A stretch of DNA of 64,000 bases, from NCBI GenBank assembly GCA_948146395.1, contig OX411543.1, forward strand, positions 28,349,558 through 28,413,557. Direction: 5' to 3'. The notes under the pieces are model-generated. The model searched no databases and was not told the DNA's origin. It saw only the letters and a list, made by a program, of their open reading frames with translations. Source of the stretch: Fragum whitleyi. Taxonomy: Eukaryota > Mollusca > Bivalvia > Cardiida > Cardiidae. This document shows, piece by piece, positions 9,480 to 21,574 of this stretch. Made by a program: the position numbers and the translations under genes. Every line of letters begins with the position of its first letter. The stretch's first letter is position 1.

Positions 9480-10899
9480 AACTGAAAGATTGTTCAAAGC
9501 CACGTCAAACCCCATTTAAACTAACAAACAAACAAACCATTGCTGTTGAAACTATAGGAGAGGTATCTTTGAAAAAAGTGGGCCGATTACCTAATGCCCC
9601 TCTCTAGAACTTGACGCACTTACGAGGTGGCTTCTTTTCGCCTAACCAGTAACTAATAGAAGTAGACACAGTTGCCTGTGGTCGACTGATGCTTTATAAA
9701 AGTCTATTCAACCATCAGAATAAAAAGTTATTGCCCTGCATTCGGAAAGAAAACGTTCTTCGATACAATATTGAAAATATGCCCCGCTTTGGGCAGGCAC
9801 AGATTTGCGTTTGAAAACGTTTTCCGTTTTTATGTCCATTGCCGTAACACTTATTTAGCACCATCAGCACTCGTATCATGATTTCACATCGCAGTATTTA
9901 TTATAATCAGTCGAATATTTTGCGTTACGCGGGTTGTTCAATATTTATCCGGATTAGGTCAATTAATCATCGCTGCTTTATCGCTATGTGAAAAAAGTAA
10001 ACTCATATTAATGGGACACTTTACATGCTAAAACTTGCCAAAACCTGAAGCAGTTGAATGATGTATAGTCATTTCACACGAAAAAAAAAAGAATAATAAT
10101 AAATACATTGTAAATGGGTATTAGGTGGCAGCGCACAGTACATGACGCTAGCGACGTTGTCAAAAATTGAGACATTTGAGGTTGTGTTATTTAGCTTGTA
10201 ATGGCTCGTTATTCATGTTAGAAGGATGAATTCAGCGTTCCTGTAATTAAACTGTGCTTTTGTGGTTTGTTTAAAAGTAAATTCGAATGGTACAAAATCA
10301 ATGTTCTTAGAAAGGTACACCTTAGTAAATCGCCGATATCTTCCAGATTCGGAAATTGACGTCCCTACAGTTGCTTTCGATAAGTTTCTGTCTGTACATT
10401 CTTCCTCTTATCTCCCGGGGGATCGAAGCGTCTACACCGATGAAAATAAAGTATTTGGAAGAATGAACCATTCCGTTTCAGTGTGACAAGTATTTGATAT
10501 ATGTCTTTCGGTATTTTTCTAAATTTCGAAAAGAATAATTAAAACTCGAAATTCATGTAGCATTCAGTTGACGTCGTCTAGAACGTTCCGAAACACTTAC
10601 CCCGCGACATTTTAAACAAACCTTATCGAAAAATTCTACGGTCAAATTACTTCAAATTAAGGCAAAGCATTCGTAATACTTATTCAAGCAACTGAATTAA
10701 TTTCAAGTTGTTCAACAGATTGGAGAGAAATATTTACCAACTAAGACAAAATGTCTGGGGTGTATACTTTTCAATATTTTTGGTTATTTCTGAAAGTTGG
10801 TCGGCAAGTTACCGTTAACGCATGTCAATAACCTTATCTTTAACAGTAATGACCGTAACCATAAGATACAGCGTTTGAAGCAACAATTAACATATGTCA
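9480..10899. other. Non-coding, no gene seen
   Basis: AT-rich sequence between the TIR element and the next repeat. A 74-codon open frame at 10262-10486 follows a weak acceptor-like TTTAAAAG but shows no domain and no partner exon. It is not annotated as a gene. Confidence 0.5.
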
Positions 10900-11100
10900 T
10901 TGTTGGGTTACCAAATCATCGTAACTTCAGCTTATCCAAGCTGAAATAACGAGGCTTTGGATACCAACCTACGATTTAGTGTATGTTCACTATCTATCTT
11001 ACTGAGTAACTATAAATAAAAGCTGATTTGCCCTATTCTTAAATGCAACGATCCGATACTGAGGCTCTGCCCTGCCGGGGCATAAGGGAAATGATCTTGG
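10900..11100. mobile_element. Fragment related to the 62.7-63.9 kb foldback element
   Basis: It contains the hairpin CGTAACTTCAGC...GCTGAAATAACGAGG and, 150 bp on, CTCTGCCCTGCCGGGGCATAA. The same two blocks occur in inverted order in the core of the element at 62682-63945 (near 63480 and 63350). A related hairpin stands alone at 25682-25722. Confidence 0.6.
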
Positions 11101-11282
11101 AACATATCTGATAGCTAACCGTCACCTTAATCCATTTGTTTTGACAAACGGTGATTTTTGTCCCTCTATTCGCGGCCGGTCACACAGTTTTGCTGTTACC
11201 AGGAACATTTTCATTATCTTTCTGAATTGAACGATACTTTTTTAAAAGTATGTTTTTTCCTTAATACAATAAAAAGAAAGTA

Positions 11283-12312
11283 CTGTTGAGATAAACGGCA
11301 CGAAGTCGCCGGCTTGTAGGTCCGTCCGTCTTTCCTTTTGTTCGTCCGACGTCATATATCCTCAACCAAATTGAGCCAAATTAGATAAAACTTCTTTGGA
11401 AATTTCCAAGACATACTTCTTTTACGCCCGTCGAAAACGTTATGTCCGGCGTCCGGCGGCGTGCTTTTTTTGTACGGAGCATAACTATGTAACCGTTTGT
11501 CTGATTATATTGAAACTTGGCAGTTATACTCGTCTTTCATTACGGAGTGTAGTGAACAAGAACCACAGCCCTACCGAGCCTATATTTAGACTTTTTGCTC
11601 TTTGTTGTGATTTTTTTTCATACTTAGATCTTGTCCAGAGCATATCTCAAAAAAAATAGGAGCTATGATCATGAAATTTCATGGATAGATAGATCCCATG
11701 AAGGGCACGTGGAACCCAAAAGAACCATAACTCTTCCTGTCTTATTTTTTTAGTTATTGTCCTTAGTTTTGTTATACTTGGATCTTGTCCAGAGCATTAA
11801 AAGTAAAGGAGCTATGAACATGAAACTTCATTGGTTTCATTGGTAGATAGATCTCATCAAGGGGAAGTGCAGTACTAAAAACTTAACTCTTCCTGTCTTA
11901 TTTTTTTTTTTAATAATTGTTCTTTGTTGATTTTCATGCTTTGATCTTATCCGGAACTTATCTCTTAAAGTTTAAGATCTATGATCGAGAAATTTGATGG
12001 GTTGATATGTTTTATCAAGGAGAAGTGCAGTGCAAAAGAACCATAACTCTACCTGGCTGACATTTTGAGTTATTGACCCTTGTTGTTCTTTATGCTTGAA
12101 TTTTGCCCAGAGCTTGTCTCTAATAGTATGTGAGCTTTGATCATAGTGATAATATACTGCTGCTACAATTATTCATCAGTTTGGCCACACAGGAATTGTT
12201 TAAACGAATTTAATTCAAAATCACTTCAATTCTACTCTTAACACCAAACTGCGCCAAACTGTGCGACGGGCGTCGGGCGACGGGCGTGTCTTGTAACAAT
12301 TTGGCACCTTGT
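11283..12312. repeat. Dispersed element with about four 145-bp tandem units
   Basis: It starts with a GTCCGTCCGTC / TCGTCCGACGTCATATATCC block. Diverged units then repeat ACTCTTCCTGTCTTATTTTTT, a TTGATCTTGTCCAGAGC block and a GAGCTATGATC block (near 11630, 11790, 11950 and 12100). It closes with GGGCGTCGGGCGACGGGCGTG near 12265. This layout is common in bivalve genomes (recalled, not searched). The 87-codon frame at 11396 is repeat-derived. Confidence 0.7.
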
Positions 12313-13189
12313 TTATTTTTTTTTTGTTTTTGTTTTCGAGGCTGCGTCATTTATGTTAAAATTGATTTTTCTCTTATTTTCCAAAGTCTGATTTTAAGAA
12401 TGAAATTTCATATGTGAGTAGCAAATCAAATACCATTGGCCCTCATTTTATAATAAAGAGTATAAAGAATAAAGAGTAGCGAAAAAAGGGGGTCTTAATG
12501 TTTTTAGCTTAATGTTAGCTCATTTTTCATCATCCAAAATCCGAAAATTGGCCCTAACCTTTGATTGGTAAGAAATGTAGTCTCATATTTCTCATAAACA
12601 TTGCTTGTGACAAGACCTTTCTATCGGCACCATGTTAAAGGTCATCGGCCATGGCCAAGGTTGTTTCTCAAGGTCAAGATTTGTTGTGTTTTTTTTTCAT
12701 ATGCCACAAGTTTGCAATGGATTATGGCATGTGAAAGTCATATTTCAAATGGGTATTACTTGTGACAATAACTTTCAGTAGATTACTTAACCAAGGTCAC
12801 CAGTTAAGGTCAAGGTCATGTTGTTAAATTCAATAATTATTATCTCAAAAACTTTAAATTAGCCTAAAATTTTAGATTGGTAGGAGATATGATTTTATGA
12901 TTTCACTGTGTAACACTTATTGGTTTCTCTTTAAGGAAGATTCATACTGTACAAGAACTATCTATGGATGTAAATTCTTGACGATCTACTAGCGGCACGC
13001 ACTCTGTAATGAGACGAGATTTGTGTTACTTCAGGTGTTCTTGTATGGGTAAGTTTTTCGCTATGTAATCAATGATTGTTGTCCTTTCAGGATAAATCCC
13101 GAGTAAAGGGTTGTTGCTTATTTACTCACTCTTATCAGGCGGTCGGCAATATATACTTAAATCCTTAAGTCTGTAAAAAAGGATCATAA
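12313..13189. other. Non-coding with degenerate AAGGTCA repeats
   Basis: AT-rich, no gene. Between about 12590 and 12830 two diverged units carry AAGGTCA-type motifs (TTAAAGGTCATCGGCC, CAAGGTCAAGATTT, CAAGGTCACCAGTTAAGG), a repeat type seen again at 34660-34930. Confidence 0.5.
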
Positions 13190-13850
13190 TTCAACCATTG
13201 TTTTACAAAAATGATTCTCAGGATATGCTCTTTTAGGTTCCTTCGTTAAATTCTGGGCGGGGTGATAACATGGGTGCTATGGACTGACGTGTCACCAAAA
13301 AAAAAAGGTGTCAAAATGGTGAAATATATATAAAAAAAATCTTCTCAAAAACTATTCTTCAGAATTCAACCGACCTTTACTGTATGATCCTCAGGACATG
13401 TTTTTGTTCTTTCAAATCCCTTCGTAAAATTCCGATCGGGTGGATTCTTTTGGCGCTACGAGTTGCGGTGTCACCAAAAAGGGGCCAATATTTAACAGAA
13501 ATGGTCCCAATGACGCACTCTTTCTGAATCCTTTGTTAAATTCTGATCGGGTTCATAACGCAGCACTTTAGGGTATCACGTCATCCCTAAAAAGGACCTA
13601 TATGGCAAAATGTGACAAAATCTTCGTCTCTGAAACAACCTGTCAGAATTCAATAAAACTGCACAGGAATAGTGCTTGGGACATACACTTTCAGATTCTT
13701 TCTATAAATTCTGATTTGGCTGTTAACTTAAGTAAAACATGCTGCGGCGTCATCCAAAAATGACTCCATATAGAAAAATATAAAAACATCTTCTTCTCTG
13801 ATCCTACCGGTCAGGATTTAACCGAATTTCACTTGTAGGATTGATGTCTT
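13190..13850. repeat. About four diverged 160-180 bp tandem units
   Basis: Units share CTTCTCTGA..C.ACCTGTCAGAATTCAA, GAT.CTTGGGACAT, TTTGTTAAATTCTGATCGGGT and GTGTCACCAAAAA blocks near 13190, 13350, 13500, 13620 and 13790. They are too diverged to code. Similar arrays are frequent in bivalve genomes (recall). Confidence 0.7.
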
Positions 13851-13852
13851 GG

Positions 13853-13905
13853 AATGGTTTTGATTGAGTTGTGTATCAATTTCACGATGTTGTTAACTGT
13901 ACTTA
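13853..13905. mobile_element. MITE family C, terminal fragment
   Basis: Only the right end of family C is present: GGTTTTGATTGAGTTG then TCAATTTCACGATGTTGTTAACTGT. It matches the right terminus of the full copies. Confidence 0.7.
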
Positions 13906-14442
13906 AAACGAGGTTAAACCAGAAATTCTTGAACTTTTGAAACACACGAAACTTAAATTGATATTGTAAAAGGACAGCAAACAATCATTATACTGCAAAG
14001 AAAAATCTGACTTTTATATTCACCGAAAGGCCTTTAATATAATTCATGACAACGGTGCCTCCATTTGCTTAAAGTAAATATAGTTATATTTTTAGCCTAA
14101 GGAATTCATCCAGTTGTAAGGATTTAAAGAATGCAGGTCAGAATCTGGCTTAAAATGTATCTCAAATGTTTCCGAATAAAAATTGGCGAGAAATTTGTCG
14201 TCTATCGATTTCTTTTTTGTTTAAGAAATCTCAGTATTTCTAAAACGACTAGTTTTGTGATTAATTTCACGAAAGAAAAATTTTACGTGTATATGCTCCA
14301 TTTTAAGCGTCCGAATATTTTGCAGAAAATATTTGACGTGAGATTACCCTAACGAATGGCTGCTTGGTCATTTTCAGTGATAGGCAATTCTACGAGATGT
14401 CACTTAATTTTTCTATAAAACCTTTCCAGTGGAACAAAAAAA

Positions 14443-14705
14443 ATGTAACACGTCACGCGGAACGGGACCATCTGGGGAGTGCGTAAAGTGTCGACCCTAG
14501 TCAGGCTGCGCGAAGTGCGCAGACTGACTAAGGTCGAAATTTTTGTCACCGTGCTTATTTTCTGAATCTAGAATGATCTATCTACCTTCAAGTAAAATAA
14601 TTTTTGAAATGCGACTTCTGGTTGACCTATGCTGGATCAAAACTCTTTTTCAATAATTGATTTTACAGAATGCCCGGATGGTCCCTTTTCGCGTGACGGG
14701 TCACA
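14443..14705. mobile_element. MITE family E, copy 2 (263 bp)
   Basis: Terminal inverted repeats are TGTAACACGTCACGCGGAAC and TTTCGCGTGACGGGTCACA, each followed inward by GGGACCAT / ATGGTCCC. An internal hairpin has the arms GTCGACCCTAGTCAG and CTGACTAAGGTCGA. It is the same length as the copy at 42857-43119 and has no ORF. Confidence 0.85.
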
Positions 14706-14835
14706 TATTCATTTGCAAGGGTATACATAGAATTGATATTAGATCACTCACTTTAACTTGTACACCAAAATCTATTAATATAATACCACTAGTACGCGCT
14801 TTTCGCGTCTCCTGAGCAGCCACAAACAACAAGTT

Positions 14836-15225
14836 ACAGTTTAGAACATCGTGAAATTGATAAGACGAATGATTTTGAAATGATTTTGGGATGGAATCGA
14901 ATGAGTGTGCGGTGCGAGTTTCGGTGAAACTCAAGTGAGGTAATCCAATATCGCTTATTTTGTTCAAGATGAAACGTTTAGCTATATGTACCCCCCTTAA
15001 TAAAATTATGTACCTTTCTGTATGTGTGTCTTTATGGACCAATCAATCACCTTGAAATGCACACAAGCGCATAAAATCGCAGAATAAATTGGTCTATTTT
15101 AATTAGATGTTGATAATCTTGACCGATTTTGAATGTTTTTTAAAGGTTCCGGAGCTTTTTTGGTCGATTTGAATGAGTATTTAGGATGAATGAATGGAGC
15201 GCTGAGTGAGCGATTTAGAATCTTT
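14836..15225. mobile_element. MITE family C, copy with eroded right end
   Basis: It begins ACAGTTTAGAACATCGTGAAA and contains the family blocks GGAATCGAATGAGTGTG, GAGGTAATCCAATATCGC and TGAATGGAGCGCTGAGTGAG, but loses the right terminal repeat near 15225. Confidence 0.7.
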
Positions 15226-15728
15226 CAACTTTTTTTCACATACATGGCTGAAAAAGGGAAAATAGGCTTTTAAATAAATGCAAATTTGTTCTTAAGATAA
15301 TGCAAAAGCGCGTTTAATTGACCATTTACTTGCTAAAGTAAATTTTATAAATATAAGAACCGGAGTTAAGCTTTTTTACAATATAAGTTATGTTTTCCAA
15401 TCTCTTTATATAATTAACTGTATGTAATCCAATAGCTGCATTTAGTTGAATTGATCGTCTATACTTTGTAATAAAATGTTGTCAACCTTTATTATGCTGA
15501 ATTGAGATTGGGTTTTAAAAATTATTGTCACTTTTAACACAATATAAGCAGTATTATCTTATATTTAAATGGTACCTACGAAATAAGGTAGGAAGCTAGC
15601 AGGATAGGCTCAGCTCAGACTGCACACATGTGCTGGCTGATCTCAGTTAATACTGTCTGCAATATTGGGATAACGACGTGAACAAAACAATAAGGATTAA
15701 CATCGATTACAGTTCACTCGTATCATTT

Positions 15729-17533
15729 ACAGTCAACTCCGGTTTTAACGACACTCAATACGACGACATTTTCAATTAACGACAAAAATTTGTTGGGAAC
15801 TGATTTACACAGTGCATTTTTATACGCCCGAAGGGTCGTATTATGTTATGGCCTCGGTCGTCCGTCCGTCAGTCCGTCCGTCCTTTAGCATTTTTTGTGT
15901 GCGCAACTCCTCCTAAACTATCAATGGGAATGAGCTGAAACTTAGCACAATTACTCCCTATGATATCTAGTTGTGCATAAGACCTTTGAAATTCAAAACG
16001 CTCCAGTCATTCCTGAGAAATCTTGAATTATCTTCCTTTGAATTTAACGAAAATCACTGTTGTTTGTGTGCGCAACTCCTACACTATCAATGGGAATGAG
16101 CTGAAACTATGCACAATTACTCTCTATGATGTCTAGTTGTGCATAAGACCTTTGAAATTCTAATCGCTCCAGTCATTACTGAGAAATCTTGAATTATCTG
16201 CCCTTGAATTTAACGAAAATCACTCTCTATGATGTCTAGTTTTGCATAAAACTTTTCAAATAAAAATGCTCCAGTCATTCTTAAGTTATCTTGGATTATC
16301 TGCCCTTGAGTTGATGAAAAACAAAATTTCTTGTCAGCTCATTTTCTCCTACTTTTTGGATGGGAATGAAAGGAAATTTGCGATAATGACTCTGTTTGTT
16401 GTCTATTCATGCTTAGGACTAAATATATTTATATATTTAAAGTAGTTCCTGATTTATCTGCCCTTTACTTCACAAATTAGTTTTAATTTACAGATTTTTT
16501 TCTGCGTGTGTGTGCACAACTCCTACAAATTGGATTGAAATGAATCTTGCCATGAATTAATGTAACCCTGATATATGGTTTAAGCATAAGACTTCAGAAA
16601 TTCAATAAGCTTGTGTCTTTCTTGTATTATCTACCCTTGAATTGATTGAAATTCACTATATTTCTTTTGTGAGGAACTCGTCAAACTTTGAATTGGAATA
16701 AACTGAAACTTGCAAAATAACTGTTTGGCATATAGTTGTGCATAAAATCATTTTCAATTTACACTCAAAAGGTCATACTATGTTATGGCACCAGTTGTCT
16801 GTCTGTCTGTTTGAAATATTTTTAGCTATCATCCAAGCTTACGTTGCTGACAAGCCAAGGTTACTGACAAGCCCCATCGGGCGTATATGCGCCGCTATGC
16901 GAAGCTCTTGTTCATTCGTTATAATGGAATTCTCGTTTTCCGACACCGACACAGATTTTCAGGGAACAAAAGTGCACATCCCCGATATAAGCTTGTTCAT
17001 TACAACGACACAAATATTTTGGTCATGATGGTTAATTGCACAGAACCATAGGCATGATAAATAACCAACTAAAATATTTTGATAGTTGCAAGTCTTAACT
17101 TTGAAATGTGTGAAAGTTTGACATGCAAACAATGTCAGTTTTTAATTAGCACCTTTAACACATTCCTCCTTTCCATACACTCTATTTAGAGTAGGTCTAC
17201 ATCTGTTTGTTAAGCTTTTCCCCGTTTTGCTATACGGAATATGTTTGTTTTAAGATCATCACATTTAAATCTTGATTGATATGTATATGGCAAATAAAGT
17301 ATAAAAAGATCAGTTCAATAAAGATATCCAAATCATTAATAATATAATTGAAAAGAAGAGCGTTTTCGTAAGTTTTTACATGGACTATACATAGTATATT
17401 ATATAATGCATGCTGCTTTTCGACAATCCTACAGTAATTGACTTTAGTGTTCATTCAATACACCGACATTTTCGTTACAACGACATATTTCTTGGGAACA
17501 AATGTGGTCGTTGTAAAGAGAGTTGACTGTATA
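15729..17533. mobile_element. ACAGTCAACTC-type MITE halves flanking an inserted array
   Basis: The left piece starts ACAGTCAACTCCGGTTTTAA and the right piece ends GTTGTAAAGAGAGTTGACTG. They are mutual reverse complements apart from a few changes. Both also carry GACGACATTTTC / CCGACATTTTCG followed by TTGGGAAC. The space between holds the tandem element at 15829-16888. They may be one split element or two partial copies. Relatives of this terminus lie at 35451-35520 and 36961-37030. Confidence 0.55.
15829..16888. repeat. Tandem-unit element bounded by TATACGCCCG
   Basis: It opens with TATACGCCCGAAGGGTCGTA and closes with CCCATCGGGCGTATATGCGC, an inverted pair. After a GTCCGTCCGTC run come about five diverged units of 150-190 bp with GTGCGCAACTCCT, ATCAATGGGAATGAGCTGAA, TGTGCATAAGACCTTTGAAA and TGAATTATCTGCCCTTGAA. 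The first two units are nearly identical. The 67- and 96-codon frames here are repeat-derived. Confidence 0.75.
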
Positions 17534-18690
17534 TACAGTTGGTGTCTTTCTATATTGTTTTATTCTACCAATCCAAGGAGCTATAACAATATTTGTAATC
17601 TCATGTTTATAAACTGGGCCGTATGCCTATATTACTTCAATAAAATATATGTTATGTTATGTTATGATCGGAAGGAGTTTCAATTTCACGATGTTTTTAA
17701 CTGCAGATATATCCTACTCCTTTCCTTAAACAAATTTTGTGGAAAGAAAAGTTACACTCATCTCACTTCTAGTATAATAACTATAATCCAAATCGTATTC
17801 AACGAGTTTCAGTGGTACCAAGAAGATTTATAGGACGTTTGAATCACGAATGCTTTGAAAGCAAACAAACCAACTTTGAGATCTGTTTTACATGCAAAAT
17901 GATAAGGTCTTAGTAGTAGTAGAATTTGTAAGCTCAACTGATCACAAAGAGCTATGGTAAGCTATTGTTTATGGCCGTCGTCCGTCCGTCTGCCGTCCGT
18001 TTATAATTTCTTTCAATCTATACTTATGTTCTTAAATGTTAAATGTGCACCTTTTGCACCAGACGGAATCTGCCAGGGGGCATCCCTGTTTACGTTGAAA
18101 CAGAGAAGTAATCTTTAAAAAGTCCTTTCCTGCCCCGACATAAGCCCAAAGGTTTTATACTTCGCATGTAGCATTACTTGATGACCTTCAAAAAATTGTT
18201 CAAATAATGCACCTGAAGTTCCATTTTGACTCCCACTGATCTCCACCCTTTTTGCACAGAAACAAAGCAGAAAAGTCTTTCATCGCTAAAACATTTGGCA
18301 CTGAGGCTAAACATTGTGCATATGAAATCAATTGATTATCTTCATCTTGCGTTATTAGAATGAAAATCGTGAAATGGACAATATGAATGATATTGGAATG
18401 GGTTTTGAAAGAAAATGAATGAGTTGGATAAGTTATTTCTAATTTGTATTAAAGAGAAGTAATATAGTATCGACATGAACGAAATGAACGATATTTAAAT
18501 GCCTCCCTTAACAAAAATTCATGATATGAACGATAGATTTGTGTGGTTTTACGGTCCAACCTTACTCTTTTAAAAGCCACGTTAGCCACGCCTTCATGTC
18601 CGTAGCTTCTTATCGAGCGTGAGGTTAAGGGTCAAATCAGACTGTGCGTCTGTACAGACGATCCGAGTCTTCATGTTGCACACATGTAAA
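17534..18690. other. Non-coding with repeat fragments
   Basis: A family C end (TTTCAATTTCACGATGTTTT) lies at 17680-17706, a CCGTCGTCCGTCCGTCTG element head at 17970-18090, and a weak family C relative at 18360-18550 (ATCGTGAAATGGACA). No gene is supported. Confidence 0.5.
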
Positions 18691-19012
18691 TTATATAATA
18701 CATACTTAGTGTTTTGAATGAGAAAAAATATCGAGGTTGGGAAAATTGATCATTGTCGAGGCTCTGCTGAGACAATTATCAATTCTCACAATCGAGTTAG
18801 ATATTTTTTTCATACAAAACACTAAGTATGTATTAAATATATCTTATAACCTCTATTTGTTTTATTTTCGTCGATTTTTCTAACTGAAATGCATGTTTCT
18901 AAAAATAACCGCATTATATCATTGTACTAAAAATAACTATGTGATATCATAAAAAATATCATACGGGATGTTATCACACGGGTATTTGTATAGTTATAAG
19001 ATAAAAAAAGAT
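18691..19012. mobile_element. MITE family A, copy 1
   Basis: About 320 bp, in inverted orientation to copies 2 and 3. Shared blocks are ATACATACTTAGTGTTTTG, a small hairpin with GTCGAGGCTCTGCTGAGACA, CATACAAAACACTAAGTATG, CTAACTGAAATGCATGTTTC and ATATCATACGGGATGTTATC. It has no ORF. Confidence 0.8.
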
Positions 19013-19170
19013 TATTTGCGGAATGTCCTTCAAAATTCCCCTTATTGCATTTGTACATGTTCGCAACATATGTATTTTATAACACCTTCATGTATTTAAT
19101 TTCAAGTAGTCAGTAGCTGCCAACATCATTAAAACCGGAATGCAACTTCTTTGGTCAAACAATGTAGTTT

Positions 19171-19629
19171 ACAGTTAACAGCATCGTGAAATTGACATAC
19201 AAATCGATCAAAATTATTCCAAATCACTCGCCCAGCGCTCTATTCATTCATTTATTCATTCATTCAAAATACTCCCTCAAATCATTCAAAAACGCCCCAA
19301 GCTCAACGAAAAAGATAGAATCAACAACTTCATTCAAAATAGATAAAGCAAGAAATAAATAAAAAAAAAAACAACAACAACGAGATTTAACAGACGGAAT
19401 TGAAATTATAAGCATCTGGTAGGATCTTGAAGTAAAGGGGAGCTATTTATAGAACTTGGGTGCATGTTATGTTAAAGGGAGGTAATTAATATCGTTAATT
19501 TTGTTCATCCTGATATTGGATTACATCCCTTTAAATTCACTCAAAACTCGTTCCACACACTCATTCAATTTCATTCCAAAATCATTCCAAAATCACTCGC
19601 CTTGTCAATTTCACGATATTGTTAATTGT
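19171..19629. mobile_element. MITE family C, full copy (459 bp)
   Basis: Starts ACAGTTAACAGCATCGTGAA and ends TTCACGATATTGTTAATTGT, near-perfect terminal inverted repeats of about 25 bp. Inside are ATTC-rich degenerate repeats (CATTCATTTATTCATTC) and the block AGGTAATTAATATCGTTAAT. No ORF of its own. Confidence 0.85.
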
Positions 19630-19841
19630 ACCTGTGCACGATATTCGGAATTGCCTTTACAGCCTGTTGAATCAATTGAGCGCGGAGAAAACAATGCAAG
19701 CCGAAGAAGATAGGTATAGTAAAATTTCCAAGGGAATAGCCAAATCCAAGTTGTTCAAACTTGTGGTTAGACCCCTTCGTCATAAAAAATTGTACATGTT
19801 TTTCTTTGATAAATAATCTTTGTAATAAACGGGCAATAAAA

Positions 19842-20077
19842 TGAGCCTGTGCGTGAGATTTCCAACAATTTCAAATGTGCAGAAAGCAAAGACTCTGACC
19901 AGCCTGTGCATCCACACAGTCTGACCAGAGTCTTTACTATGCGTTAAGATAGATAAGGTCTCAAAATTTCTGTAGACCATCAGGTAACTTAATATTTACA
20001 GAATGTGGCTGTCAGCGCTACTCAATGATTGTACCATACCAACATTTCAAATTGTTGGAAATGTCACGCACAGGCTC
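19842..20077. mobile_element. MITE family F, copy 1
   Basis: Terminal inverted repeats of about 35 bp: GAGCCTGTGCGTGAGATTTC and, at the right, GAAATGTCACGCACAGGCTC. An internal hairpin has the arms AAAGACTCTGACCAG and CTGACCAGAGTCTTT. A second copy is at 47022-47229 and a fragment at 37864-37992. Confidence 0.85.
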
Positions 20078-20359
20078 AAATATGTTTAAACAACATGTAC
20101 AAAATGTTGGAAACGTCACGCAGAGACCCAATTATTCTATTTGGAGGGAAGTTTAATATGAAATACAATAAAGAATGCGTGTGCAGACTGACATGAGTCG
20201 ACGTTTTTTGTACTTTCGAATACCGAATCATCTTCGTGAGACGAATCAGACATTTGGAAACCCTTTTCCTTCTAGCTAATGGAACACAAGTTTAAACAGA
20301 ACATAGCCATCGAATTAGCATATATACAACTTACTAAATACTTTTTGATAGGCATAGGT

Positions 20360-20751
20360 ACAGTTAACAACATCGTGAAATTGACAATTTGGATGATTTA
20401 GGAATGATTTAGGAGTGAAAGTGAACGACTGTGTGGAGCGAGATTTGAGTGAATTTGGTGGGAGGTAATCCTATATAGCAAATTTTGTTCAGGATGCATA
20501 GAAGTTCTATACATAGCTTCCTATTTCTTCAAGAACCTATGAGACGCTAACAATTTGAATTGTGTCTGAAATCGCGATTTTTCTCTATCAAAATTTATTT
20601 TGAATGCCGTTGTTGATGCTATATTTTTCAATGGGTTTGATTGTTTTTGAATGGTATGAGTGAGTGTTTCGAATGAATGAATGGAGCGCTGAGTGAGCGA
20701 TTTAGAATGGTTTTGATTGAGGTGAATGTCAATTTCACGGTGTAACTAACT
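20360..20751. mobile_element. MITE family C, full copy
   Basis: Begins ACAGTTAACAACATCGTGAA and ends at TGTCAATTTCACGGTGTAAC. Its inner blocks (GGAGCGAGATTTGAGTGAAT, GGAGGTAATCCTATATAGC, GAATGGAGCGCTGAGTGAG) are in the reverse order of the 19171 copy. It directly abuts family A copy 2. Confidence 0.8.
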
Positions 20752-20753
20752 TT

Positions 20754-21068
20754 ATCCTATAACTATTCAAACATCCGTGTGATAACATTCCGTATGATAT
20801 TTTTTATGATATCACATCGTTATTTTTAGAACATGATATAATACGGTTATTTTTAGAAAATTGCATTTCAGTTAGAAACACCGACGAAAACAATACAAAT
20901 AGAGGTTATTAGATAAATATAATAAGTATTTAGTGTATTGTATGAAAAAGCTATTTAACTCGGTTGTAAGAATTGATAATTGTCTCGCTAGAGCCTCGAC
21001 AATTTTCAATTCTCCCAATCTCGTTAGATATTTTTGTCATATCATACACTAAGTACGTATTATGTATG
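20754..21068. mobile_element. MITE family A, copy 2
   Basis: Inverted relative to copy 1: it begins TCCTATAACTATTCAAACAT and ends ACACTAAGTACGTATTATG. It carries GCATTTCAGTTAGAAACA and the GTCTCG...GCCTCGACAA hairpin. A 100-bp spacer separates it from copy 3. Confidence 0.8.
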
Positions 21069-21168
21069 TATAGACGCGATTTAGCAACAAGGACTTAAAA
21101 AACTGCGTCCGTTAAGATTCAGAACAGTTTATTTTGGCTATTTTTTTACCGGTAGCGATATTCAGATT

Positions 21169-21494
21169 TATCTTATAACTATACAAATATCCGTATGAAA
21201 ACATCCCGTATGATATTTTTTATGATATCCCATAGTTATTTTGAGAACAAAAATATAATGCATTAGTTTTTAGAAACTTGCATTTCAGTTAGAAACATCG
21301 ACAAAAACAAGACAAATAGAGGTTATAAGATAAATATAATACGTACTAAGTGTATTGTATGAAAAAAATATCTAACTTGGTTGTGATAATTGATAATTGT
21401 CTCGGCAGAGCCTCGACAATGATCAATTCTCCCAACCTCGTTAGATATTTTATTTCATACAAAACACTTAGTATGTATTACATATATGACGAAG
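21169..21494. mobile_element. MITE family A, copy 3, just upstream of the 1059-codon exon
   Basis: Same orientation and blocks as copy 2 (TATCTTATAACTATACAAAT through CACTTAGTATGTATTACAT). It ends about 60 bp before the splice acceptor of the next gene, so it is the sequence just upstream of that exon, either intron or promoter region. Confidence 0.8.
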
Positions 21495-21545
21495 ACTTTT
21501 TTAGATCTCATGTGTGCTTCTTAATTTGTGGTCAATATTCCATTA

Positions 21546-21558
21546 TATCTTGTTTCAG
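21546..21558 (+). other. Probable splice acceptor
   Basis: TATCTTGTTTCAG is a pyrimidine-rich tract ending in CAG, 16 bp before the ATG at 21575. An in-frame TAA at 21563-21565 means coding starts at that ATG even if an upstream exon is spliced here. This suggests a non-coding 5' exon further left. Confidence 0.5.
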
Positions 21559-21574
21559 ATTATAAAAGACTAGA

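Noticed and set aside
10262..10486. 74-codon plus-strand frame after an acceptor-like site
   Set aside because: No domain, no in-phase neighbour exon and no donor support.
11396..11659. 87-codon frame
   Set aside because: It lies in a dispersed repeat with tandem units and has no protein features.
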